Notes under the pieces: model-generated
The model's database searches: none
What the model was told of the DNA's origin: nothing
Seen by the model: the letters and a program-made list of their open reading frames with translations, nothing else
Origin: Methylococcaceae bacterium
Lineage (GTDB): Bacteria; Pseudomonadota; Gammaproteobacteria; Methylococcales; Methylomonadaceae
NCBI GenBank assembly: GCA_003155565.1
Contig: PMDM01000333.1
Location: 1 to 14,794, forward strand
Direction: 5' to 3'
Length of the DNA stretch: 14,794 bases
Shown here: positions 1-5,843 of the stretch, one piece after another
How positions within the stretch are numbered: position 1 is the first letter of the stretch
How the letters are laid out: each line of letters begins with the position of its first letter
Position numbers and translations under genes: made by a program

Positions 1-202
1 GTTCGCGTCCAGGGATAAAGACGGCTAAGGCATCCGGTTCAGAAAATCCTGTCAGGTAATAAAAATCGCTATCTTGGCGGAAAGGGTACTGTACATCCCG
101 GTTACGGAATTTCGTGGGCGAACTGCCTAGCAATGCGATGTTTCCTTTACCGATGCGCTGCATCAATTGCTTGCGGCGTTTTTTGAATTCACTTTGTTTC
201 AT
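1..202 (-). CDS. pepP: Xaa-Pro aminopeptidase PepP, N-terminal part (runs off window)
   Basis: Only the first 67 codons are present; the gene continues past the left edge. The visible protein is the start of the aminopeptidase P N-terminal (AMP_N) domain: a basic first helix (MKQSEFKKRRKQLMQRIG), then a strand with ALLGSSP and the typical FRQDSDFYYLTGF segment. The family removes N-terminal residues that precede proline, using a dimetal centre in the C-terminal domain that is not visible here. The ATG at 202 has an AGGG ribosome binding site a few bases upstream and lies 14 bp after the stop of the ygfB-like gene. That order (ygfB then pepP) is the one known in Escherichia coli, where both sit in one operon. 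Family assignment is firm from the motif and the neighbour; the catalytic part cannot be checked. Confidence 0.9.
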   Translation of the reverse strand, partial: MKQSEFKKRRKQLMQRIGKGNIALLGSSPTKFRNRDVQYPFRQDSDFYYLTGFSEPDALAVFIPGRE

Positions 203-216
203 GCTAGCCCTGTCGC

Positions 217-759
217 TTAATGTACGGTACGGTTATCGGCCGAGTTTAATTCTGTACGCAGAAAAATGACAGCAGCCCTGAGATATTCAGTAAGTTCCAT
301 AAAATCGTTCTCAGCCTCTTCGTCTTCAGACTCTGTGTCGAGTTTGGTGAATTCGGCAATATCTTTCACGACTTCGCGTATCTCTTCCGACCAGTTTTCT
401 GCTGAACCTGATGTTGAAGACGTAGAGCCTATACCAAATAAAAATCCCTGGCACCATTTCCTTAAAGCTTCTACCTGTTCACCAAGTGGAAAGTCGTCAT
501 CAGGAAGCAGCAGTTCAAAAGCAAACTCATCACTAGCCAGTAAGTTTCTGGTGTCCTCAAACAGATTTTCCAGAATGGATCGACCTTCATCACTAATCTC
601 ATCGGTGTCTTTCAGCAATTCCTGCAACCAAAACCTAAGTTCCGTCCGGTCATTGACACACAGCATACCCGCTGCCATGCCATGAGCTTCCGCTGCGGAA
701 AGCTCCGCATCATTGTTTGCAACTATTGTGTTGATGTCTTGATAGTGCACGTCGTCCAA
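217..759 (-). CDS. ygfB: UPF0149 family protein, YgfB-like
   Basis: Protein of up to 180 residues of the UPF0149 (YgfB/YecA) family. The hallmark is the helix LSAAEAHGMAAGMLC near residues 20-34, matching the family's L-x-x-x-E-x-HG-x-x-x-G pattern, followed by a middle section with FELLLPDDDFPLGEQVEALRKW and a late FLFGIG segment. The C-terminal third is acidic (DTESEDEEAEND), also typical. E. coli YgfB is a small helical cytosolic protein of poorly defined role. The gene is directly upstream of pepP with a 14 bp gap, so co-transcription is likely. The start is uncertain: the longest frame begins with TTG at 759 with no clear ribosome binding site, a GTG lies at 750 behind a weak GGA, and there is no nearby ATG. 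A -10-like TATAGT (767-772, minus strand) would place transcription start almost on the TTG, which argues mildly for the GTG. Confidence 0.9.
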   Translation of the reverse strand: MDDVHYQDINTIVANNDAELSAAEAHGMAAGMLCVNDRTELRFWLQELLKDTDEISDEGRSILENLFEDTRNLLASDEFAFELLLPDDDFPLGEQVEALRKWCQGFLFGIGSTSSTSGSAENWSEEIREVVKDIAEFTKLDTESEDEEAENDFMELTEYLRAAVIFLRTELNSADNRTVH

Positions 760-932
760 ATATTAAACTATACTAAAATGTAATGGGCTTATGCTACCAT
801 TTATCGCAGATTTGTTTATGATTAAGCTGATGCAGAATTATTGCGCTTAGTTACAACCTCTTGCCATAGCTTCAACTAGCGGCAACCCATAGTCCATTAA
901 CCATTGACTACATACCTTATATCAGTGATGCC

Positions 933-1160
933 ATGACCGAAAAAGAACCTTACCAATCCTTAGAGTTAAGGGATCTTGAAACAAAACTGGATCAACTCAT
1001 AGCCCTGTACGATTCAGTCAAAAACGAAAATGAGTCTTTGAAAAGTAAGCAAGATGCTTTAGTCCGGGAAAAGGATCATCTTCTTGAAAAAACCACGCAG
1101 GCCAGAAATCGGGTTGAAGCCATGATTTCACGGCTAAAAACAATGGGGCAAGGCTCATGA
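933..1160 (+). CDS. Small coiled-coil protein, TIGR02449-like, upstream of zapA
   Basis: 75-residue protein, almost entirely one coiled coil: leucines recur at heptad spacing through LRDLETKLDQLIALYDSV and continue to about residue 68 with many charged residues. It resembles the short TIGR02449 family and, in shape, the division factor ZapB, but I cannot assign ZapB itself. It ends in an ATGA overlap with zapA (stop 1158-1160, zapA ATG at 1157), so the two are translationally coupled; this pairing is recurrent in gammaproteobacteria and suggests a role around the FtsZ ring. The ATG at 933 has no strong ribosome binding site; an ATG five bases upstream is out of frame and stops at once. The 173 bp upstream, shared with the divergent ygfB, shows no convincing paired -35/-10 for this gene. 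Confidence 0.8.
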   Translation: MTEKEPYQSLELRDLETKLDQLIALYDSVKNENESLKSKQDALVREKDHLLEKTTQARNRVEAMISRLKTMGQGS

Positions 1161-1456
1161 GTATTAAACCCCAAACTGTCCTGCTTACTATCATGGGTAA
1201 GGAATATAAAATTGCCTGTGAGCCTGATGAGCAGGAAAACCTTATCCGCTCCGCAAGTGAGCTTGATGCCCAAATGTGCAAAATGCGCGATTCCGGTAAA
1301 GTTGGCAATGCTGAGCGGATTGCCGTGATGGCTGCTCTAAATTTGAGCCATGAGTTACAAACCTTGAAAAAGCAAACCCCGGTATTAAGCCAGGGTTGGA
1401 AAGAATGCCTGACCAGCATGATGAACAAAATCGAAAACGTTTTAGAAAAGTGCTAA
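1157..1456 (+). CDS. zapA: Cell division protein ZapA
   Basis: 99-residue protein with the ZapA fold pattern: an N-terminal beta segment (VLLTIMGKEYKIAC) followed by EQENLIRSASELDAQM, then a conserved ERIAVMAALNLSHEL helix leading into the C-terminal helix used for dimer and tetramer formation. ZapA binds FtsZ in the cytoplasm and cross-links its protofilaments at the division site. Length is in the normal range for the family. It overlaps the upstream coiled-coil gene by four bases and is followed 19 bp later by the 6S RNA, reproducing the zapA-ssrS order known from enterobacteria. Confidence is high from motif plus context. Confidence 0.93.
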   Translation: MSIKPQTVLLTIMGKEYKIACEPDEQENLIRSASELDAQMCKMRDSGKVGNAERIAVMAALNLSHELQTLKKQTPVLSQGWKECLTSMMNKIENVLEKC

Positions 1457-1474
1457 ACGGGTTAAACTATAGCC

Positions 1475-1660
1475 CTGCATCTCCTGTAGTGTTCGACAGT
1501 GTGCTGGGTGTTTCCTGAACCTGTTTTTACCCAGGGGGCAAATACCGCTAATGGTGTGCATGCCCGTTTAGACGAGAAGCCTGATTTAGCGAGCCTGCCC
1601 CCACTTGAACTTTCGGTTCAAGGACGAAAGTACATAACGGCACAGGTGGGAGGTGCACCC
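1475..1660 (+). ncRNA. ssrS: 6S RNA (global regulator of sigma70 RNA polymerase)
   Basis: Directly after zapA, the usual gammaproteobacterial location. The terminal stem is visible: TGCATCTCC (1476-1484) pairs with GGAGGTGCA (1650-1658), nine base pairs with one T-G. The conserved core GGTGTGCATGCCCG...GACGAGAAGCCT (about 1553-1583) and the 3' hairpin TTGAAC-tttcg-GTTCAA followed by GGA (about 1603-1622) match the corresponding parts of E. coli 6S RNA, and the size (about 186 nt) is right. A -10-like TAAACT (1463-1468) fits a start near 1475. 6S RNA mimics an open promoter bubble and holds the sigma70 holoenzyme in stationary phase. Ends are approximate by a few bases. Open frames crossing this stretch on both strands are spurious. 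Confidence 0.93.
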
Positions 1661-1680
1661 TACACAGCAGCAAAGCGATA

Positions 1681-3063
1681 TCAATCCTGGTCATATTTAA
1701 GATGGTACTTTTGTACCCTGTAACGCATGGTTTCCCGTGTTGCGCGGAGTAGTCGGGCGGCTCCAGTGACATTGTTGTTTGCCCGATTCAGGGCTTCCTG
1801 GATTATTACTTTTTCCATATCCTGTAATGACAGGCTTCCGTCTAATGGAATAAACATGCCGTTATTCTCTGCGGTTGGTATTTCACTATTATTCGGTAAT
1901 TGCAGCCATTGTGCCGGAAAAATCTCATTGCCAGAAAGCAGCACACAACGCTCGATAATGTTATGCAATTCGCGGATATTGCCAGGCCAATCGTAAGTTT
2001 CCAGCTGTTCCCATACGCTTTCTGGTATTGTTTTGATATGTTTGCCCGATTTGATATTACAGTCGGCAACAAATTGCGGCACTAAATCACGTAAGTCTTC
2101 AAGACGCTCCCGTAGTGGCGGAATATGGATGTTTAAAACGCTTAAACGGTGATAGAGGTCTTGACGAAATTCACCGCTTTTGACTTTTTGCAGCAAATCC
2201 CGGTTAGTGGCGGCAATAATTTGCACATCAACTTCAACTGTGCTTTCACTACCCAAACGCCTGAAACGCAATTCTTCCACTGCTTTGAGTAACTTGCCTT
2301 GTAAGTCCAGATCCAGTTCGCCGATTTCATCCAGAAAAATCGTCCCGGTATCCGCTTGCTCCAATAAGCCGCGATGGCGCTTTTTAGCGCCCGTAAAGGC
2401 TCCTGCCTCATAACCGAACAATTCGGATTCCAGCAAATCTTTTGGGATGGCGGCACAGTTGAGTTCCACCAAGGGCTTACTGGCACGGCTTCCTGAGTAA
2501 TGTAAGATACGCGTCACCAAACCTTTACCAGTGCCTGTTTCGCCGCTGATGACCAGACTTGAGAAAGGCACATTAGCCAGTTGCTTCAGCATGTCCCGCA
2601 AGCTTTGAGTTTTTTGGCTGCGTCCGACGAGTGCTTCTATCGTGTAACGGTTGAAATGTTGACTTGTTTCTTGTTGCAAGCGCCGTTGCGCCCGTGCGCT
2701 GCGGGCTGCGCCTTCCACCAGCATGTGCAGCCTGTCCAGTTCGCACGGTTTTTCGATGAAATCATAAGCGCCGAGCCGCAAGGCACGCACTGAATCGGTG
2801 ACACTGCCGTAGCCGGTCAAAAATATCCATTCACAGTGCGGCAAGCTGTTCCTTGTCTGCTCTAAAAAATCCAGGGCATTGCCATCTGGCAAGCTCATAT
2901 CAGATAAAATTACAAGGGGTTCAGTGTCGTGTTCGCTGAGTAATTGCCGGGCGCTTTTTATGTCGGTCGCCAGACTGACATCCCAGTGCTGTTTTCTGAA
3001 GAAACGCGCCAATTCATTGCCCAGCAAGGCTTCGTCTTCGATAATCAATAAAGTATCTTTCAC
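1681..3063 (-). CDS. Sigma54-dependent response regulator, NtrC family
   Basis: 460-residue cytosolic regulator in the order receiver, AAA+ ATPase, Fis-type helix-turn-helix. Numbering from the GTG at 3063: the acidic pocket is E9-D10 and the phosphorylated aspartate D55 (LSDMSLPDG), with the conserved lysine K105 (IEKP). The AAA+ domain has Walker A GETGTGKG (174-181), the sigma54-contacting loop GAFTGA (221-226), Walker B with D245-E246 (TIFLDEIGEL) and the FRQDLYHRL arginine-finger region. The C-terminal helix-turn-helix spans about 427-456 (NVTGAARLLRATRETMRYRV). All key residues for ATP-driven opening of sigma54 promoters are present. An upstream in-frame start at 3093 is possible, but the GTG forms a GTGA overlap with the kinase stop, sits behind a GGTGGG ribosome binding site and gives a standard receiver N-terminus. 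It is the natural partner of the adjacent kinase. Its target is not shown directly; the dabA/sulP control region is the best local candidate. Confidence 0.93.
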   Translation of the reverse strand: MKDTLLIIEDEALLGNELARFFRKQHWDVSLATDIKSARQLLSEHDTEPLVILSDMSLPDGNALDFLEQTRNSLPHCEWIFLTGYGSVTDSVRALRLGAYDFIEKPCELDRLHMLVEGAARSARAQRRLQQETSQHFNRYTIEALVGRSQKTQSLRDMLKQLANVPFSSLVISGETGTGKGLVTRILHYSGSRASKPLVELNCAAIPKDLLESELFGYEAGAFTGAKKRHRGLLEQADTGTIFLDEIGELDLDLQGKLLKAVEELRFRRLGSESTVEVDVQIIAATNRDLLQKVKSGEFRQDLYHRLSVLNIHIPPLRERLEDLRDLVPQFVADCNIKSGKHIKTIPESVWEQLETYDWPGNIRELHNIIERCVLLSGNEIFPAQWLQLPNNSEIPTAENNGMFIPLDGSLSLQDMEKVIIQEALNRANNNVTGAARLLRATRETMRYRVQKYHLKYDQD

Positions 3064-4487
3064 AAGCCCACCGGTAAAATAAGTGTCGCACAAGCGTGCC
3101 CTTGGCTATCATTATTCAGCCTTAATTGTCCACCTAACGAACGGGCAAAGCGCAGCACCATGGATAAACCCAGTCCCGTCCCATGTTCGCGGTAACTTGC
3201 GAATGGCCGGACACCTTGTTCCAGCAGGATTTCAGGGAAGCCCTGTCCGCTGTCGTAAACCTCAACCTTCAGGTTATCAACCTGTTTGTTGATATACAGG
3301 TTGATAGTCCCGCCCTGTTTGCCAAGCTCTTGCACAGAATTCAACAACAGATTTAGCAACGCCTGACGGAATTCTGTTTCCGGTAGCATGGATTGTAGAT
3401 TGGGCGGAATCGAGTAAATCAATTTTATGTTTTCGTTCACTTGGTATTTCAATAAGGTTAAAAGCTCGTTCACGAGTTTGGAAATATCAATGACCTTAGC
3501 GGTTTCCGGCTGCTGTTTGGAATAAGCCAGTAAATCGTTAAGCCGGTGCGTCAAACGTTTGATTTCCGCACTCACTAATGGCAAGCGCTGGGCAATTTCC
3601 GGGTCTTTACATTCGCTGCACATGTTTTCCAACGCGGCCTGGATACCCGCAAGCGGATTACGCAGCTCATGTGCTGCGCTAGCCGCCAGTTCACCCACGG
3701 CTGCCAGACGCTCAGAACGTGCCAGCGTATGGCTTTGTTCAAGTAAGGTGTGGGTAGCACTACGTATTTCCCGTTCCAACGTTTGCGTGTAGGAAGTGTG
3801 CTCTTCTTCCAATTCCGCCAAGCGCCGGATAAGCCTGTTATAACTGCTAAACAACGGTTGCATCAAGGGATCTTTGCGGTTTTCAGCGATGGGCTGCATT
3901 TCGCCATCCGTCAGGCGCTTTAATAATTGTTCAAGTGCAATAAGAGGCGATAGGATTTGCCGCCGGAAAAACACGATGCCCAGTAAAAAAGCGGGCAGTA
4001 GCACTACAACAGGGATGAATATGGCAAAATTTAGTTCCAGCCTACTGTCTTGATAAACCTGGGTCAGTAGTTTTTCCTCGTTGCTGCGCTGTAAGTTAAG
4101 TATCTTTTGCGAAACCAACAAAACTTGCGCTATATCCTGATGTTTGCCTTGTTCGATATTCAGGAGAAACGGCTTGATTTCATCCAATAATGCCCCTGTG
4201 TCATTTTCACCGCTTTGACGGTTAGCAAAAAAATGGGTAATTTTTTTATGCAGTTCTGTTTGCTCAGGGCTTGGCTTGATTTTCTCCCCAGAATTACTTG
4301 TTGGGGCGTTGAGTAGGTCGAAAACCAATTGTTCAAGCTCATGGCCTTGAATAATATCTTGCTTGATGTTGTCGATCCTGCTCAGGTTTCGCCAAGTAAT
4401 GCTGCCTAACGCGAGCAACTCCACCATGACTAACATGCCTAAAACCAGGCTGATAACGACAATCGGGCGGTAAAGTATCTTATGCAT
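3060..4487 (-). CDS. Membrane sensor histidine kinase, partner of the NtrC-type regulator
   Basis: 475 residues from the ATG at 4487. First membrane segment about residues 8-30, a periplasmic region of about 120 residues (35-152) with no recognised sensor domain and predicted mostly helical, second membrane segment about 153-175, then a HAMP-like linker and a coiled coil (about 225-260). The HisKA motif is AASAAHELRNPLAGI with phospho-acceptor H273; the ATPase part shows the N box (LLLNSVQEL), G1 (DSGQGFPE) and G2 (GTGLGLSM). It phosphorylates the receiver of the regulator gene that follows, with which it overlaps by four bases. A longer reading from a TTG at 4502 adds five residues; neither start has a good ribosome binding site, and I prefer the ATG. 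The signal sensed is unknown; location in the carbon-uptake cluster suggests bicarbonate/CO2 status, which is inference only. Confidence 0.92.
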   Translation of the reverse strand: MHKILYRPIVVISLVLGMLVMVELLALGSITWRNLSRIDNIKQDIIQGHELEQLVFDLLNAPTSNSGEKIKPSPEQTELHKKITHFFANRQSGENDTGALLDEIKPFLLNIEQGKHQDIAQVLLVSQKILNLQRSNEEKLLTQVYQDSRLELNFAIFIPVVVLLPAFLLGIVFFRRQILSPLIALEQLLKRLTDGEMQPIAENRKDPLMQPLFSSYNRLIRRLAELEEEHTSYTQTLEREIRSATHTLLEQSHTLARSERLAAVGELAASAAHELRNPLAGIQAALENMCSECKDPEIAQRLPLVSAEIKRLTHRLNDLLAYSKQQPETAKVIDISKLVNELLTLLKYQVNENIKLIYSIPPNLQSMLPETEFRQALLNLLLNSVQELGKQGGTINLYINKQVDNLKVEVYDSGQGFPEILLEQGVRPFASYREHGTGLGLSMVLRFARSLGGQLRLNNDSQGHACATLILPVGL

Positions 4488-4534
4488 AATGACGGCGACC
4501 AAGCAGCTTGTTGTTTAATTATTTAGTATAGGAA

Positions 4535-4600
4535 GTTGGGTTAGGCGCACATATCGAATGTCTTAATGTTCCACTGGATTGTCCTGCGCCGTAACCCGAC
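4535..4600. repeat. Palindromic intergenic repeat, copy 1 (66 bp)
   Basis: The ends are inverted: GTTGGGTTAGGCGCA at the left and TGCGCCGTAACCCGAC at the right, so it can fold into a long imperfect stem. The first 35 bases are identical to copy 2 at 4973. It lies between the kinase gene and the 49-residue membrane peptide gene. No protein is supported here; two minus-strand frames running through it look spurious. Confidence 0.85.
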
Positions 4601-4776
4601 AGTGACTGCTCCTTCTTCCTGCAATTTAGGCGTTTCGGCAACCGCTGAAGTACAGGATGTACTGAATGGAGCAAACGTAGGAGCATTTTTCCACCTACCT
4701 CCTGTATAATCCACATGGATGTGGTGAATGCAGATATTGCAGGAGCAAATATCTGTCCATGCAGTCGTAACCCAAC
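4601..4776. repeat. Block of nested short palindromes closed by a second TAACCCAAC end
   Basis: This stretch ends in TAACCCAAC (4768-4776), the inverted partner of the GTTGGGTTA that opens copy 1 at 4535, so 4535-4776 can be read as one larger element. Inside it are three perfect small hairpins: AGTACA-gga-TGTACT (4649-4663), CCACAT-gg-ATGTGG (4711-4724) and CAGATATT-N9-AATATCTG (4731-4755). The word GGAGCA recurs three times. It looks like a mosaic of intergenic repeats rather than a gene. Confidence 0.6.
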
Positions 4777-4781
4777 CTGCT

Positions 4782-4931
4782 TCACTTCTTGCCATATATT
4801 TTAAGCACTAACTCATAAAACCATAGCGGTCTGAACACCACCACCCAGAGTAACACTAAGGGAGTGATAGGAATTGGCCCGATTTCAAGAATTGTAATCA
4901 CAGCAAGGATAAGAAAACAAAATATACGCAT
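4782..4931 (-). CDS. Small membrane protein, 49 residues, unrecognised
   Basis: An ATG at 4931 opens a 49-codon frame ending in TGA at 4784-4782. The ribosome binding site is strong and well spaced (AAGGGGGCGAG, about four bases before the ATG). The peptide begins MRIFCFLILAVITILEIG, has a second hydrophobic run (ITPLVLLWVVVF) and ends with a short basic tail (LKIYGKK). It would form two membrane-spanning or re-entrant helices joined by a GPIP turn, with a FRPLWFYE stretch after the second. No known function can be given. It lies in the minus-strand gene run between the DUF2490-like gene and the kinase, flanked on both sides by copies of the palindromic repeat. Hydrophobic pattern, start signal and clean stop make it a credible gene despite its size. 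Confidence 0.65.
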   Translation of the reverse strand: MRIFCFLILAVITILEIGPIPITPLVLLWVVVFRPLWFYELVLKIYGKK

Positions 4932-4972
4932 AATCTCGCCCCCTTGTTGGTGTCGCTCTTAAACTCAGTAGC

Positions 4973-5037
4973 GTTGGGTTAGGCGCACATATCGAATGTC
5001 TTAATGTGCCGCTAGATTGTCAGTGCGCCAACCCAAC
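4973..5037. repeat. Palindromic intergenic repeat, copy 2 (65 bp)
   Basis: Starts GTTGGGTTAGGCGCA and ends TGCGCCAACCCAAC, giving a longer and cleaner stem than copy 1. The central part is near-identical to copy 1 (shared CATATCGAATGTCTTAATGT). It begins only 9 bp past the stop codon of the DUF2490-like gene (minus strand), so it may also act as a 3' end stem-loop for that transcript. Confidence 0.85.
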
Positions 5038-5045
5038 CTGTTTGA

Positions 5046-5765
5046 CTAAAAATTGATAAACAACGAACCCATAATCAAATGGCGCATGGTGTTGTTGGTA
5101 TGCGTTGCATCGTCGAGATATTGATTGAGATAACCACCCTCAAACCGGACGTTTTTATTGAACGTCCAACCCAAGCCAGCGAATGCACGATTCTGGTCGA
5201 AGCCCGATTTACCGCCGAATTGAGTGGAATTGACACGTATGAAAAACTCATCCCAAGCGATAACACTGAGGCGTGGTTCAAATTCAAAAGGGTGCATAAA
5301 CTTTATCATCTGACGTGGACGGAAACGGACATCGCTGCCCTGGAGAAAATTACTTTCGAACATGGTTCTAAAGGTGAGTGTGCCGTAGTCGGTAGGTAAA
5401 ACGTAGCGGAATGCTGGCCACACATCTTGCTGGTTGACATAACTCTTACCAAGATTTTGTGTTGGCAACCAGGTATAACCCGCCCAAATCGTGGCGCGGT
5501 CGCTGAGTGAATAACCCACAGCGGCACGCACCATACCTTGATAGAAGTGATCCCAGTTGTCGTTGATGCGGGCTTGCCCTTCCACCCATATCCGGCCTTT
5601 TTCCAGTTTTGGGTCAATGAACTTCAAGCTACCTTCACCGACGACTTGCGCCCAGCTACCGGCATCCTGTAACAAATCGTCTTCGGCTAAGGCGGATGTT
5701 ACCATGCTGGCAGAACCCATAACTGCCATCATCATTATCAATGCTTTCATTTTTTTCTTAATCAT
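5046..5765 (-). CDS. Probable outer-membrane beta-barrel protein, DUF2490-like
   Basis: 239 residues from the ATG at 5765. A signal peptide is clear: a lysine-rich start (MIKKKMKAL), a hydrophobic core, and a cleavage site after SALA (residues 24-27). The mature part is rich in alternating aromatic/polar strands (AAVGYSLSDRATIWAGYTWL, FAGLGWTFNKNVRFEGGYLN) and ends in phenylalanine (SLFINF), the usual C-terminal signal of outer-membrane barrels. Pattern and size fit the DUF2490 family, whose function is unknown. An ATG six codons upstream (5783) lacks a ribosome binding site, while the chosen one has AAAGAGAT about seven bases before it. It lies 78 bp downstream of dabB on the same strand, so it may be read from the dab promoter; a role in letting bicarbonate or ions through the outer membrane is speculation. 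Confidence 0.8.
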   Translation of the reverse strand: MIKKKMKALIMMMAVMGSASMVTSALAEDDLLQDAGSWAQVVGEGSLKFIDPKLEKGRIWVEGQARINDNWDHFYQGMVRAAVGYSLSDRATIWAGYTWLPTQNLGKSYVNQQDVWPAFRYVLPTDYGTLTFRTMFESNFLQGSDVRFRPRQMIKFMHPFEFEPRLSVIAWDEFFIRVNSTQFGGKSGFDQNRAFAGLGWTFNKNVRFEGGYLNQYLDDATHTNNTMRHLIMGSLFINF

Positions 5766-5808
5766 ATCATTTATCTCTTTCATGTTTTACAAATGGCTGT
5801 TTTGAAAT

Positions 5809-5840
5809 GAAGTATTGGAAGCAGTTACCCTCAATACTTC
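5809..5840. repeat. Perfect inverted repeat between dabB and the outer-membrane gene
   Basis: GAAGTATTG (5809-5817) and CAATACTTC (5832-5840) are exact reverse complements with a 14-base spacer, starting just 3 bp beyond the dabB stop. It is AT-rich and lacks a following T-run on the minus strand, so it is more likely an intercistronic mRNA stem-loop or a protein site than a strong terminator. Confidence 0.5.
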
Positions 5841-5843
5841 GTC

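Noticed and set aside
1704..1717. GGTAC-tttt-GTACC hairpin as a terminator of the 6S RNA
   Set aside because: It lies inside the regulator coding end and is not followed by a T-run on the plus strand.
1499..1772. Open frames on both strands (74 codons each) after zapA
   Set aside because: They fall largely inside the 6S RNA, whose conserved core and terminal stem are clear; neither frame has protein-like composition or a start signal.
2650..2660. Copy of the enhancer arm GGTTGAAATG within the regulator gene
   Set aside because: A single half-site in coding sequence; a 9-base match in a window this size is plausible by chance, and no partner arm is nearby.
4519..4795. Minus-strand frames of 84 and 88 codons upstream of the kinase
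   Set aside because: They run through the palindromic repeat and nested hairpins; composition follows the repeat and there is no ribosome binding site.
4535..5037. CRISPR array from the repeated segments
   Set aside because: Only two copies with unequal, gene-containing spacing and long palindromic bodies; no cas genes.
5079..5399. Plus-strand frame of 106 codons
   Set aside because: Antisense to the signal-peptide-bearing outer-membrane protein, which explains this stretch better.
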